64,000 nucleotides of DNA from Sinimarinibacterium flocculans. Its GTDB lineage: Bacteria > Pseudomonadota > Gammaproteobacteria > Nevskiales > Nevskiaceae. Made by a program: the position numbers and the translations under genes. The stretch's first letter is position 1. Each line of letters starts with the position of its first letter. The notes beneath the pieces were generated by a model. The model saw nothing but the letters and a program-made list of their open reading frames with translations. It did no database searches and was not told the DNA's origin. Positions 43,127 to 51,688 of this stretch are shown here, one piece after another. The stretch lies in the NCBI RefSeq assembly GCF_003201205.1, contig NZ_QICN01000001.1, forward strand, positions 124,001 to 188,000. The letters run 5' to 3'.

Positions 43127-44130
43127 CGCTGCAGGGCATTTACTACGACGGACAAAGCGCGCGGGCGCACGCGGTCGCCGTCGAGCTGTGCGACGGCCAC
43201 TGGCAACTCCACGGACTCATCGAACGTCGCGAGCCTGTCGGCGAGGTGCAGATCAGCGAATGGCTCGGATCGGTGCCGCAACGGCTGCAGTTCCGGGACG
43301 GGGCCTATTGCGAAGTGGCGGATCACGCGGGCCTGGCTGCTGTGCTGTCGGCAGCCGGTCGTCGCGACCGCTCCATCGAATGGCTGCAGAACAGCCGGCG
43401 TGTGGCGATCGCCGCAGTCCTCTGCCTGATCGTCGCGGCGCTGTCAGCCTATCTCTGGGGGCTGCCGCTGGTGGCCAAGCTCGGTGCGCGGATGATGCCG
43501 CAGCGTGTCGTCGAGCAGGTCAGCTCGACGACGCTGCAGCTGCTCGACCGGCAGTTGCTCGCACCCAGCGAACTGCCGGCGGCGCGTCGCGGCCGGATCG
43601 AGGTGGCATTCGCGCGGTTGGCGGATGACGACGGCAGCCGCCTGCTGTTCCGGTCCAGCGCTCACATCGGTCCGAACGCCCTGACGCTGCCGGACGGCCG
43701 CATCGTGCTGCTCGACGAGCTGGCGGTGCTCGCGGAGGATGATGAGGAGGTTCTCGCGGTCCTGGCACACGAACTCGGACACGCCCACGGCCGGCACGGA
43801 CTCGAGTTGCTGATCCGCGGCGCACTCCTGGGTTTCGTTTCCGCATGGTGGCTGGGAGACGCCAGCGCCCTGCTGGCGGCCGCGCCGGTGGTGCTGCTGC
43901 AGGCGCGCCACTCGCGCGAGCTGGAGCGCCAGGCAGACGCCTACGCCGTCGGACGGCTCGCCGCCGTCGGCGTGGCGCCCGCACGGCTGGCGGACGTGCT
44001 CGAGCGGATCGACGCGGTAGAGCGCGAGCGCAACGGCGGGCCACCAGCCGCGGCCTCGACCGGCTACCTCGACTCCCATCCGGCGACGAACGATCGCATC
44101 GAGCGTCTGCGCGCCGACGGCAGCCCGTGA
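43123..44130 (+). CDS. M48-family metallopeptidase with N-terminal membrane part
   Basis: A 335-aa zinc peptidase. A soluble N-terminal region (about 85 residues, beta-rich) is followed by a membrane helix ([20 protein letters not shown]) and an M48 domain with [16 protein letters not shown] (His216, Glu217, His220) and a distal ligand in [14 protein letters not shown]. The GTG start overlaps DUF898 and the stop overlaps miaA, each by four bases. It is similar to YcaL/LoiP/BepA-type proteases but without the TPR of BepA. The substrate is probably an envelope protein, possibly related to the DUF898 partner. Confidence 0.87.
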   Translation: MTLQGIYYDGQSARAHAVAVELCDGHWQLHGLIERREPVGEVQISEWLGSVPQRLQFRDGAYCEVADHAGLAAVLSAAGRRDRSIEWLQNSRRVAIAAVLCLIVAALSAYLWGLPLVAKLGARMMPQRVVEQVSSTTLQLLDRQLLAPSELPAARRGRIEVAFARLADDDGSRLLFRSSAHIGPNALTLPDGRIVLLDELAVLAEDDEEVLAVLAHELGHAHGRHGLELLIRGALLGFVSAWWLGDASALLAAAPVVLLQARHSRELERQADAYAVGRLAAVGVAPARLADVLERIDAVERERNGGPPAAASTGYLDSHPATNDRIERLRADGSP

Positions 44131-45071
44131 GCATGGCCTTGCCGCCGGTGTTGTCGCTGATGGGCCCGACCGCGTCGGGCAAGACGCAATTGTCGCTGGA
44201 GCTGGCGTCGCGTCTGCCGGTGGAGATCGTCAGCGTCGATTCCGCACAGGTGTATCGCGGCATGGACATCGGCACGGCGAAGCCCTCGCCCGGGTTGCGG
44301 TCCGCAGTGCCGCATCACCTGATCGACATCCTGGATCCCTCGCAGCCCTATTCGGCGGCGCAGTTCGCGGCCGATGCCGCCGCGCTGATCGCGCAGATTC
44401 GCGCCCGCGGCCGCGTGCCGTTGCTGGTCGGCGGCACGATGCTGTACTTCCGCGCCCTTTTCGACGGTCTCAGCGAGCTGCCGCCGGCCGCCGCGGATCT
44501 GCGCGAGAAACTGGCGGCCGAGGCGCGCATTCACGGTTGGCCGGCGCTGCATGCCCGCCTGGCGGCGGGCGATCCGGACACCGCCGCGCGCCTGCACCCC
44601 AACGACCAGCAACGCATCCAGCGCGCGCTCGAAATCCTGGACGGCACCGGGATTCCGCCCAGCCGCTGGTATGCGCAGCCGCGGACCGGTGCCGTCGACG
44701 GTGCGAGCGTGCACGTTGCGCTCGTGCCGGACGATCGCGCACACCTGCACCGGCGCATCGATCAGCGCTTCGACCTGATGATGGATGCCGGTTTCCTCGA
44801 CGAGGTGCGGCGCCTGCACGCGCGCGGCGATCTGCGCGCGGAACTGCCGGCGGTGCGTGCGGTCGGATACCGGCAACTATGGGCACATCTCGATGGCGCC
44901 TGTACGCTCGACGAGGCCATCGAGCGCGGCAAGGCCGCGACCCGTCAGTACGCCAAGCGACAACTCACCTGGTTACGCGGCGAAAGTCGCCTGTTGCGGT
45001 TCGATCCCGAGGCGTCCGGCGTCGTGGACCGCATCTTGCTTGCCATGAAAGTGGCGGCCACGGCTGCGTGA
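44127..45071 (+). CDS. miaA: tRNA dimethylallyltransferase
   Basis: A 314-aa enzyme that prenylates A37 of tRNAs reading UNN codons. The P-loop is [44 protein letters not shown] and [12 protein letters not shown] follow, with QRIQRALEI and VGYRQLW further on. GTG 44127 (GTGA overlap) is chosen by analogy with its neighbours; ATG 44133 is two codons later and equally possible. The prenyl donor DMAPP comes from the pathway that dxs opens at 4.6-6.5 kb. Confidence 0.96.
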   Translation: MSMALPPVLSLMGPTASGKTQLSLELASRLPVEIVSVDSAQVYRGMDIGTAKPSPGLRSAVPHHLIDILDPSQPYSAAQFAADAAALIAQIRARGRVPLLVGGTMLYFRALFDGLSELPPAAADLREKLAAEARIHGWPALHARLAAGDPDTAARLHPNDQQRIQRALEILDGTGIPPSRWYAQPRTGAVDGASVHVALVPDDRAHLHRRIDQRFDLMMDAGFLDEVRRLHARGDLRAELPAVRAVGYRQLWAHLDGACTLDEAIERGKAATRQYAKRQLTWLRGESRLLRFDPEASGVVDRILLAMKVAATAA

Positions 45072-45077
45072 TACACT
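45069..45077 (+). promoter_or_regulatory. Extended -10 (TGATACACT) upstream of hfq
   Basis: TG-A-TACACT overlaps the miaA stop codon and fits an extended -10 promoter, with a leader of about 60 bases. There is no -35 of note. In E. coli hfq is also transcribed from promoters within or after miaA. Confidence 0.45.
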
Positions 45078-45143
45078 CGAAGGCCCGTCAGTGGGCACGA
45101 AACGGCCTCGCCAAGGCCGACATTACAAACAGGGATACGTCCG

Positions 45144-45413
45144 ATGTCCAAAGGTCACACACTACAAGAACCGTTTCTCAATGCGCTGCGCAAGGAGCGC
45201 ATTCCCGTCTCGATCTACCTGGTCAACGGCATCAAGTTGCAGGGTCACATCGAGTCCTTCGATTCCTTCGTCGTCCTGTTGCGCAACAGCGTGAGCCAGA
45301 TGGTCTACAAGCACGCGATCTCGACCGTCGTGCCGGCCCGTGCAGTGCGCCTCTATGATCCGTCCAGCGACAACGCTGACGGTGCCGACGGCGGAGAAGC
45401 CGCTGCGGGCTGA
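45144..45413 (+). CDS. hfq: RNA chaperone Hfq
   Basis: An 89-aa Sm-like protein that forms hexamers and pairs small RNAs with mRNAs. The Sm1 motif is [19 protein letters not shown] with the conserved Gln and Phe, and Sm2 is [10 protein letters not shown]. The C-terminal tail is short and acidic ([16 protein letters not shown]). ATG 45144 follows CAGGGA. The order miaA-hfq-hflX is conserved. Confidence 0.97.
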   Translation: MSKGHTLQEPFLNALRKERIPVSIYLVNGIKLQGHIESFDSFVVLLRNSVSQMVYKHAISTVVPARAVRLYDPSSDNADGADGGEAAAG

Positions 45414-45472
45414 ATGGGTTCGGACAACCGGCGGCGCAGCGGGGCGATGAGTCCCGCGTACGGCAGGGGCTG

Positions 45473-46777
45473 ATGTTCGAACGCCCCAAGACCGGGCAGA
45501 AGGCGCTGCTGGTCCATCTCGATTTTCCCGGTACCGACTTCGAGTCGGACCGCGCCGAGTTCATCGAACTGGCCCGTTCGGCCGGTGCCGATGTGCTCGA
45601 CGTCATCGGAGGCAGCCGCCGCCAGCCCGACCCCGGCCTGTTCGTCGGCAGCGGCAAGGCCGAGGAGATCGCCGCGGCCGCGGCGGCCTGTTGTGCCGAG
45701 CTGGTGATCTTCAACCACACGCTGAGTCCGAGCCAGGAGCGCAATCTCGAGCGCGCGCTCAAGGCGCGCGTCGTCGACCGCACCGGCCTGATCCTCGACA
45801 TCTTCGCGACGCGGGCGCGTTCTCACGAGGGCAAGCTGCAGGTCGAACTGGCGCAGCTTCAGCACATGGCCACACGCCTGGTGCGCGGCTGGACCCATCT
45901 GGAGCGGCAGCGCGGCGGCATCGGCCTGCGCGGTCCGGGCGAAACGCAGCTCGAAACCGACCGGCGCCTGATCCGCGGCCGTATCGGCTCGCTCAAGCGC
46001 CAGCTCGAGGCGGTTCGTGGCCGGCGCGCGCGCTCGCGCGTGGCGCGCAGCCGTCGCCAGGTGCCGACGGTCTCGCTCGTCGGCTACACCAACGCCGGCA
46101 AGTCGACGCTGTTCAATGCGCTGACCGGCGACGGCGTCTTCGCATCGAGTCAGCTGTTCGCGACGCTCGATACCACGGTGCGACGCATGCCGCTGCAGTC
46201 CGGCGAGCCGGTCGTGGTCGCCGACACCGTCGGCTTCATCCGCGAGCTGCCGCACGATCTGGTGGCGGCGTTTCGCGCAACGCTGGAAGAAGCGCGCGAC
46301 GCCGCGCTGCTGTTGCACGTGATCGATGCATCGGATGCCGAGCGCATGGACCGCATCGCCCAGGTGACGGCGGTGCTCGGCGAGATCGGTGCGGAACGTG
46401 CACCGACGCTCGAGGTCTTCAACAAGATCGACCTGAGGCCGGGCGAAACGGCTCGCGTCGATCGCGACGAGGAGGGCGTCGTACGGCGGGTCCATGTGTC
46501 CGCCCGCACCGGCGACGGTCTGGAGCTGCTGCGCGCGGCTGTGGCCGAGCGTCTGGCGCTGGCGCCGCAGGAGCGCGAACTCGTGCTGCCGGCCAGCGCC
46601 GCCCGGCTGCGCGCACAACTGTTCGCCCAGCGCGCCGTGCTGGAGGAAAGTACCGGCGACGACGGCAGCTACCATCTCAGGGTTTCGCTGCCGCCGGCGC
46701 AGTTGCAGCGACTGTGCCGAGACGCGGGGCTGGGCGAACTAGCCGGTGCCGCGGACGTCCCGGCTGTGGCGCGCTGA
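45473..46777 (+). CDS. hflX: Ribosome-splitting GTPase HflX
   Basis: A 434-aa GTPase that splits stalled 70S ribosomes under stress. The HflX N-domain reads VGSGKAEEI with NHTLSPSQERNLE, followed by GPGETQLETDRRLI. The G domain has LVGYTNAGKST (G1), DTVGFIRELP (G3) and FNKIDL (G4). A C-terminal ferredoxin-like part follows. ATG 45473 lies 59 bp after hfq. It probably shares the hfq transcript. Confidence 0.96.
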   Translation: MFERPKTGQKALLVHLDFPGTDFESDRAEFIELARSAGADVLDVIGGSRRQPDPGLFVGSGKAEEIAAAAAACCAELVIFNHTLSPSQERNLERALKARVVDRTGLILDIFATRARSHEGKLQVELAQLQHMATRLVRGWTHLERQRGGIGLRGPGETQLETDRRLIRGRIGSLKRQLEAVRGRRARSRVARSRRQVPTVSLVGYTNAGKSTLFNALTGDGVFASSQLFATLDTTVRRMPLQSGEPVVVADTVGFIRELPHDLVAAFRATLEEARDAALLLHVIDASDAERMDRIAQVTAVLGEIGAERAPTLEVFNKIDLRPGETARVDRDEEGVVRRVHVSARTGDGLELLRAAVAERLALAPQERELVLPASAARLRAQLFAQRAVLEESTGDDGSYHLRVSLPPAQLQRLCRDAGLGELAGAADVPAVAR

Positions 46778-46797
46778 GGCGCCGCTGGCAAGCGGAC

Positions 46798-46806
46798 TGG
46801 TAGAAT
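46798..46806 (+). promoter_or_regulatory. Extended -10 (TGGTAGAAT) before hflK
   Basis: TG-G-TAGAAT, 20 bp after the hflX stop, with a leader of about 90 bases to ATG 46903. There is no -35 17 bp upstream. It suggests that hflKC can be transcribed independently of hfq-hflX. Confidence 0.45.
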
Positions 46807-46902
46807 CCTCTGAAGTCAGGCTTGTCGATGCATCGCGCGCAGCGCCGCGGCAGTCGCACGGCAGAGCCACCTCCCATTCATTCGGACTTTTCGGAGTAGC
46901 AA

Positions 46903-48039
46903 ATGGCCTGGAACGAGCCGGGACCCGGTCGCGATCCGTGGAACCAGGGGCCCAAGCGCGGTGACGGTCCACCCGACCTCGACGAGATGCTCAAGCGTCT
47001 GAAGTCGCGGCTGGGCGGCGGTCGCGGAGGCAACGGCAGTAGCGGCGGCAAAGCGGGGACCCCCTTGCCCGGCGGCCTGATCGGTCTCGTGGTAGCGGCG
47101 TTGGCGCTGCTGTGGGCGGCGTCCGGCTTCTATGTCGTCGACGAGCAAGAGCAGGCGGTCGTGCTGCGCTTCGGCCAGCATGTCGCGACCACCGACGCCG
47201 GCCTGCACTGGCGCATGCCCTGGCCGATCGAGGCCGAGGAGATCGTCAACGTCACCGGCGTGCGCGCCACGCGTGACCGCGCGACGATGCTGACGCAGGA
47301 CGAGAACATCGTCGATCTCGAGCTCACCGTGCAGTACCGCGTGTCGGACGTGAATGCCTTCGTGTTCAACGTCGCCGACCCCGACCTGACCATCCGCCAG
47401 GTCACGAAGTCCTCGGTACGCGAGGTGGTCGGTCAGTCGCGGATGGACTTCATCCTGACGGAAGGCCGCGAAGAGATCGCCGACCGCACCAAGCTGCTGC
47501 TGCAGGAGCGCATGGAGGAGTACGGGACCGGCCTGTTCGTCACCGAGGTCAACCTCCAGCAGGCGCAGCCGCCGGAGCCGGTGCAGGCCGCGTTTGCGGA
47601 TGCGATCAAGGCGCGCGAGGACCAGCAGCGCCTGAAGAACGAGGCAGAGGCCTATGCCAACGACCGCCTGCCGCGCGCACGCGGTGCGGCGGCGCGCCAG
47701 GTCGAAGAGGCCAATGGCTATCGCGAGCAGGTTGTTGCCAAGGCGCAGGGCGACGCGTCACGTTTCACCCAGCTGCTGGCCGAGTACCGCGAGGCCCCCA
47801 AGGTTACGCGCGAGCGCCTGTATCTCGATGCGATGGGGGAGGTCTACGGCAACAACAACAAGATCCTCATCGACGTCGACAAGGGATCGCCGCTGTTGTA
47901 CCTGCCGCTGGATCAGCTGATGCGTCGCGGCGGCAGCGGCGGCAGCAGTGCCGAAACCCTGGTTTCACCACAAACGATGCCGCGCAGCGGTTCGGGCTCG
48001 GAGCTCGACGGCTTGCGCTCGCGCGAAAGGGGTCGCTGA
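46903..48039 (+). CDS. hflK: FtsH regulator HflK (SPFH protein)
   Basis: A 378-aa inner-membrane protein that forms the HflKC cage around the FtsH protease. The N-terminus is glycine/proline-rich (MAWNEPGPGRDPWNQGPK) and cytoplasmic, a membrane helix lies at about residues 57-78, and the SPFH domain starts VVDEQEQAVVLRFG. The long helix with KAREDQQRLKNEAEAYAND precedes a Gly/Ser-rich tail. It overlaps hflC by one base (TGATG). Confidence 0.97.
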   Translation: MAWNEPGPGRDPWNQGPKRGDGPPDLDEMLKRLKSRLGGGRGGNGSSGGKAGTPLPGGLIGLVVAALALLWAASGFYVVDEQEQAVVLRFGQHVATTDAGLHWRMPWPIEAEEIVNVTGVRATRDRATMLTQDENIVDLELTVQYRVSDVNAFVFNVADPDLTIRQVTKSSVREVVGQSRMDFILTEGREEIADRTKLLLQERMEEYGTGLFVTEVNLQQAQPPEPVQAAFADAIKAREDQQRLKNEAEAYANDRLPRARGAAARQVEEANGYREQVVAKAQGDASRFTQLLAEYREAPKVTRERLYLDAMGEVYGNNNKILIDVDKGSPLLYLPLDQLMRRGGSGGSSAETLVSPQTMPRSGSGSELDGLRSRERGR

Positions 48040-48908
48040 TGAGAAACACCAGTCCCATCGTCATAGCCGTGGTTGCGATCGCGGTCCTGCTGCTCGTCTC
48101 GAATTCGGTGTTCATCGTCGACCAGCGCGAACGCGCGGTGCTGTTCCAGGTCGGCCAGCTCAAGGGCGCCGGCTACGAGCCCGGTCTGCACACGAAGCTT
48201 CCGTTCTTCCAGACCGTCCGCAAGTTCGACGCGCGCATCCTCACGCTCGACAACCAGACCGAGAACTTCCTGACGTCCGAGAAGAAGAACGTCGAGGTCG
48301 ACTTCTTCGTCAAGTGGCGCATCGCCGATGCGGCGGTGTACTACCGTGCCACCGGCGGGCAGGAACTCGTGGCGCTCGATCGTCTGGCGGCGATCGTCAA
48401 CCGCGGCCTGCGCGACGAGTTCGGTTCGCGCACGATCCAGCAGGCCGTTTCCGACGAGCGCGACGCGATCATGGAAGAGCTGGAGGCGAAGATCGAGCGC
48501 AACGTCGCCGACCTCGGCATCGAGATCATCGATGTGCGCCTGAAGGCGATCAACCTGCCGCAGTCGGTCAGCGAGTCGGTCTACGACCGCATGCGCGCCG
48601 AGCGCGCGCGCGTGGCGTCCGATCTGCGCGCACGCGGCGCCGAAGAGGCCGAGAAAATCCGCGCCGAGGCAGACCGTACGGCGCAGGTGACCATTGCCAA
48701 CGCCTACAAGCAGGCCGAGGAGCTGCGCGGCGAAGGCGACGCCAAGGCGGCGGAGATCTATGCGCAGGCGTACAGCCAGGATGCGGAGTTCTACAACTTC
48801 TACCGCTCGCTCAACGTCTACCGCAGCAGCTTCTCGGACGGCCGCGACATACTCGTCCTGGAGCCGGATTCGCCGTTCTTCAAATACTTTCGCGGCAGCG
48901 CACCGTGA
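48039..48908 (+). CDS. hflC: FtsH regulator HflC (SPFH protein)
   Basis: A 289-aa partner of HflK. An N-terminal membrane anchor (residues about 5-23) is followed by the SPFH domain (FIVDQRERAVLFQVGQLKG) and a coiled helix with EEAEKIRAEADRTAQVTIAN. The end FYRSLNVYRSSFSDGRD with EPDSPFFKYF is typical of HflC. The last codons overlap the DUF2065 gene. Confidence 0.97.
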   Translation: MRNTSPIVIAVVAIAVLLLVSNSVFIVDQRERAVLFQVGQLKGAGYEPGLHTKLPFFQTVRKFDARILTLDNQTENFLTSEKKNVEVDFFVKWRIADAAVYYRATGGQELVALDRLAAIVNRGLRDEFGSRTIQQAVSDERDAIMEELEAKIERNVADLGIEIIDVRLKAINLPQSVSESVYDRMRAERARVASDLRARGAEEAEKIRAEADRTAQVTIANAYKQAEELRGEGDAKAAEIYAQAYSQDAEFYNFYRSLNVYRSSFSDGRDILVLEPDSPFFKYFRGSAP

Positions 48909-49096
48909 GCATCGACTGGGCCGAGCTGGTTCGTGCGCTCGGGCTGGTCATGGTGATCGAGGGTCTGATGCCGTTTGCAATGCCGTCACGCTGGCGGGCC
49001 ATGCTGCTCACGATTGCGCAGTTCGACATTCGCGGTCTGCGCGTGATCGGCGGCTGCAGTATTGCTGTCGGACTGCTGGTGCTTCATCTGGTATAG
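48905..49096 (+). CDS. DUF2065 (YjeT-like) small membrane protein
   Basis: A 63-aa protein with two membrane helices: WAELVRALGLVMVIEGLMPF and LRVIGGCSIAVGLLVLHLV. GTG 48905 overlaps the hflC stop (GTGA). In gammaproteobacteria a protein of this family sits at exactly this place after hflC. It may be linked to the HflKC-FtsH complex, but its function is unknown. Confidence 0.85.
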   Translation: MSIDWAELVRALGLVMVIEGLMPFAMPSRWRAMLLTIAQFDIRGLRVIGGCSIAVGLLVLHLV

Positions 49097-49099
49097 CTC

Positions 49100-50122
49100 A
49101 TGCTCGACGAACAATGGATGCTGCCCGAGGGGGTCGACGAGACGCTCCCGCCACTGGCGTGGCAGATGGAAGCCCTGCGCCGCAAGTTGCTCGATCACTA
49201 TCGCAGGCGCGGCTACGAGCTGATCCTGCCGCCGCTGATCGAGCATCTCGACACCCTGCTGACCGGCACCGCGCAGGGTCTCGAGCGGCAGACGTTCAAG
49301 CTGACCGACCCGGCGAGCGGGCGCCTGCTCGGTCTGCGGGCGGACATGACGCCGCAGGCGGCGCGTATCGCGGCCCGTCGCTACGGTGACCGGCCGACGG
49401 TGCGCCTGTGCTATCTCGGCTCGGTGCTGCGCACCGAGCCCGACAATCTGGGCGGTCCGCGCTCGCCGCGACAGGTGGGCTGCGAGCTGTTCGGCGTGCC
49501 CGGTATCGCCGGCGATCTCGAGGTGCTCGAGCTGCTGCGCAGCACGCTGCGGCTGGCGGGCGTGCGGCGCCTGCACCTCGACCTTGGACACGTCGGCATC
49601 TATCGTGCGCTGACGGCCCGCGTCGGGCTCGATGCGGATGACGAGTCCGCACTCTTCGACATCCTGCAGCGCAAGTCGCATCCGGACCTGGCGGACTTCG
49701 CCCGCGCGCGCGGTCTGCGTCCGCGCCAGGCAGCGGCGATCTCGCAGCTGATGGATCTGAACGGCGACGTGTCCATTGTCGCCCGTGCCCGCGAGCTGCT
49801 GAAGGCCGGTGGCGAGGCCGTCGCCGAGGCCCTCGACCTGCTGCAGCGGGTCGTCGACGAGTTGCGGCGTGTCGCGCCCCGGCTCGACATCCACGTGGAT
49901 CTCGCGGAGCTGCGCGGTTATCGCTATCACACCGGCATCGTCTTCGCGGCGTTCGTGCCGGGGCACGGTCGCGAGATCGCGCGCGGCGGCCGCTATGACG
50001 GTGTCGGCGCCGCGTTCGGCGCGGCGCGACCGGCAACCGGCTTCTCGGCCGACCTCAACGAGTTGCTGCGCCTGGGCGCGCCCGGCGCGGCATCGTCCCC
50101 GCGAACGCGCAAGCGCCGCTAG
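49100..50122 (+). CDS. hisZ: ATP phosphoribosyltransferase regulatory subunit
   Basis: A 340-aa HisRS-like protein without aminoacylation activity that activates the short form of HisG. Class II synthetase-like motifs are seen as RRKLLDHYRRRGYELILPPL, LRADMTPQAARIAARRY and the ELRGYRYHTGIVFAAFVPG block. The order hflC-DUF2065-hisZ-purA is common in beta- and gammaproteobacteria. Its presence implies that a short HisG exists elsewhere in the genome. The C-terminal ~15 residues are basic and unlike a tRNA-binding domain. Confidence 0.94.
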   Translation: MLDEQWMLPEGVDETLPPLAWQMEALRRKLLDHYRRRGYELILPPLIEHLDTLLTGTAQGLERQTFKLTDPASGRLLGLRADMTPQAARIAARRYGDRPTVRLCYLGSVLRTEPDNLGGPRSPRQVGCELFGVPGIAGDLEVLELLRSTLRLAGVRRLHLDLGHVGIYRALTARVGLDADDESALFDILQRKSHPDLADFARARGLRPRQAAAISQLMDLNGDVSIVARARELLKAGGEAVAEALDLLQRVVDELRRVAPRLDIHVDLAELRGYRYHTGIVFAAFVPGHGREIARGGRYDGVGAAFGAARPATGFSADLNELLRLGAPGAASSPRTRKRR

Positions 50123-50163
50123 CTTCCGGCGCACGGGTACGCGGTTCTCAACTTCTGGAGTAG

Positions 50164-51462
<1,299 letters not shown>

Positions 51463-51525
51463 TCTGCCCGCAGGTCGATGGCTGCGGCTGCACTGGCATC
51501 GCGGCCTGCAAAGGCGGAAACTAAA

Positions 51526-51551
51526 AAAGGCCGACCGCAGGGTCAGCCTTT
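51526..51551 (-). terminator. Bidirectional terminator between purA and tRNA-Leu
   Basis: AAAGGC(C)GACC and GGTC(A)GCCTTT form a 10-bp stem with one mismatch and loop GCAG. On the minus strand it is followed by a run of six T, making it a strong terminator of tRNA-Leu. On the plus strand only three T follow, enough for weaker purA termination. Confidence 0.88.
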
Positions 51552-51562
51552 CATGCTTCGAT

Positions 51563-51647
51563 TGGTGCCGAGAAGAGGACTCGAACCTCCACGGTGTTAC
51601 CCGCCAGTACCTGAAACTGGTGCGTCTACCAATTCCGCCATCTCGGC
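51563..51647 (-). tRNA. tRNA-Leu (CAG)
   Basis: An 85-nt class II tRNA with encoded CCA. The acceptor is GCCGAGA/TCTCGGC; the D-arm region GAATTGGTAGACGC is typical of tRNA-Leu; the anticodon stem-loop CCAGT-TTCAGGT-ACTGG gives anticodon CAG; the long variable arm follows; the T-arm is GAGG-TTCGAGT-CCTC. It is transcribed away from rnr. The anticodon reads CUG, which appears to be the dominant leucine codon in these GC-rich genes. Confidence 0.95.
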
Positions 51648-51659
51648 TTGAGGGCGCGC

Positions 51660-51688
51660 ATTGTGGCGACGCCCCTGACCTTTGTCAA
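51660..51688 (-). promoter_or_regulatory. tRNA-Leu promoter overlapping the rnr start codon
   Basis: On the minus strand a perfect TTGACA (51688-51683), 17 bp, then CACAAT (51665-51660). The first T of the -35 box is the complement of the A of the rnr ATG at 51688. The tRNA 5' end is 12 bp from the -10 box. Confidence 0.75.
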
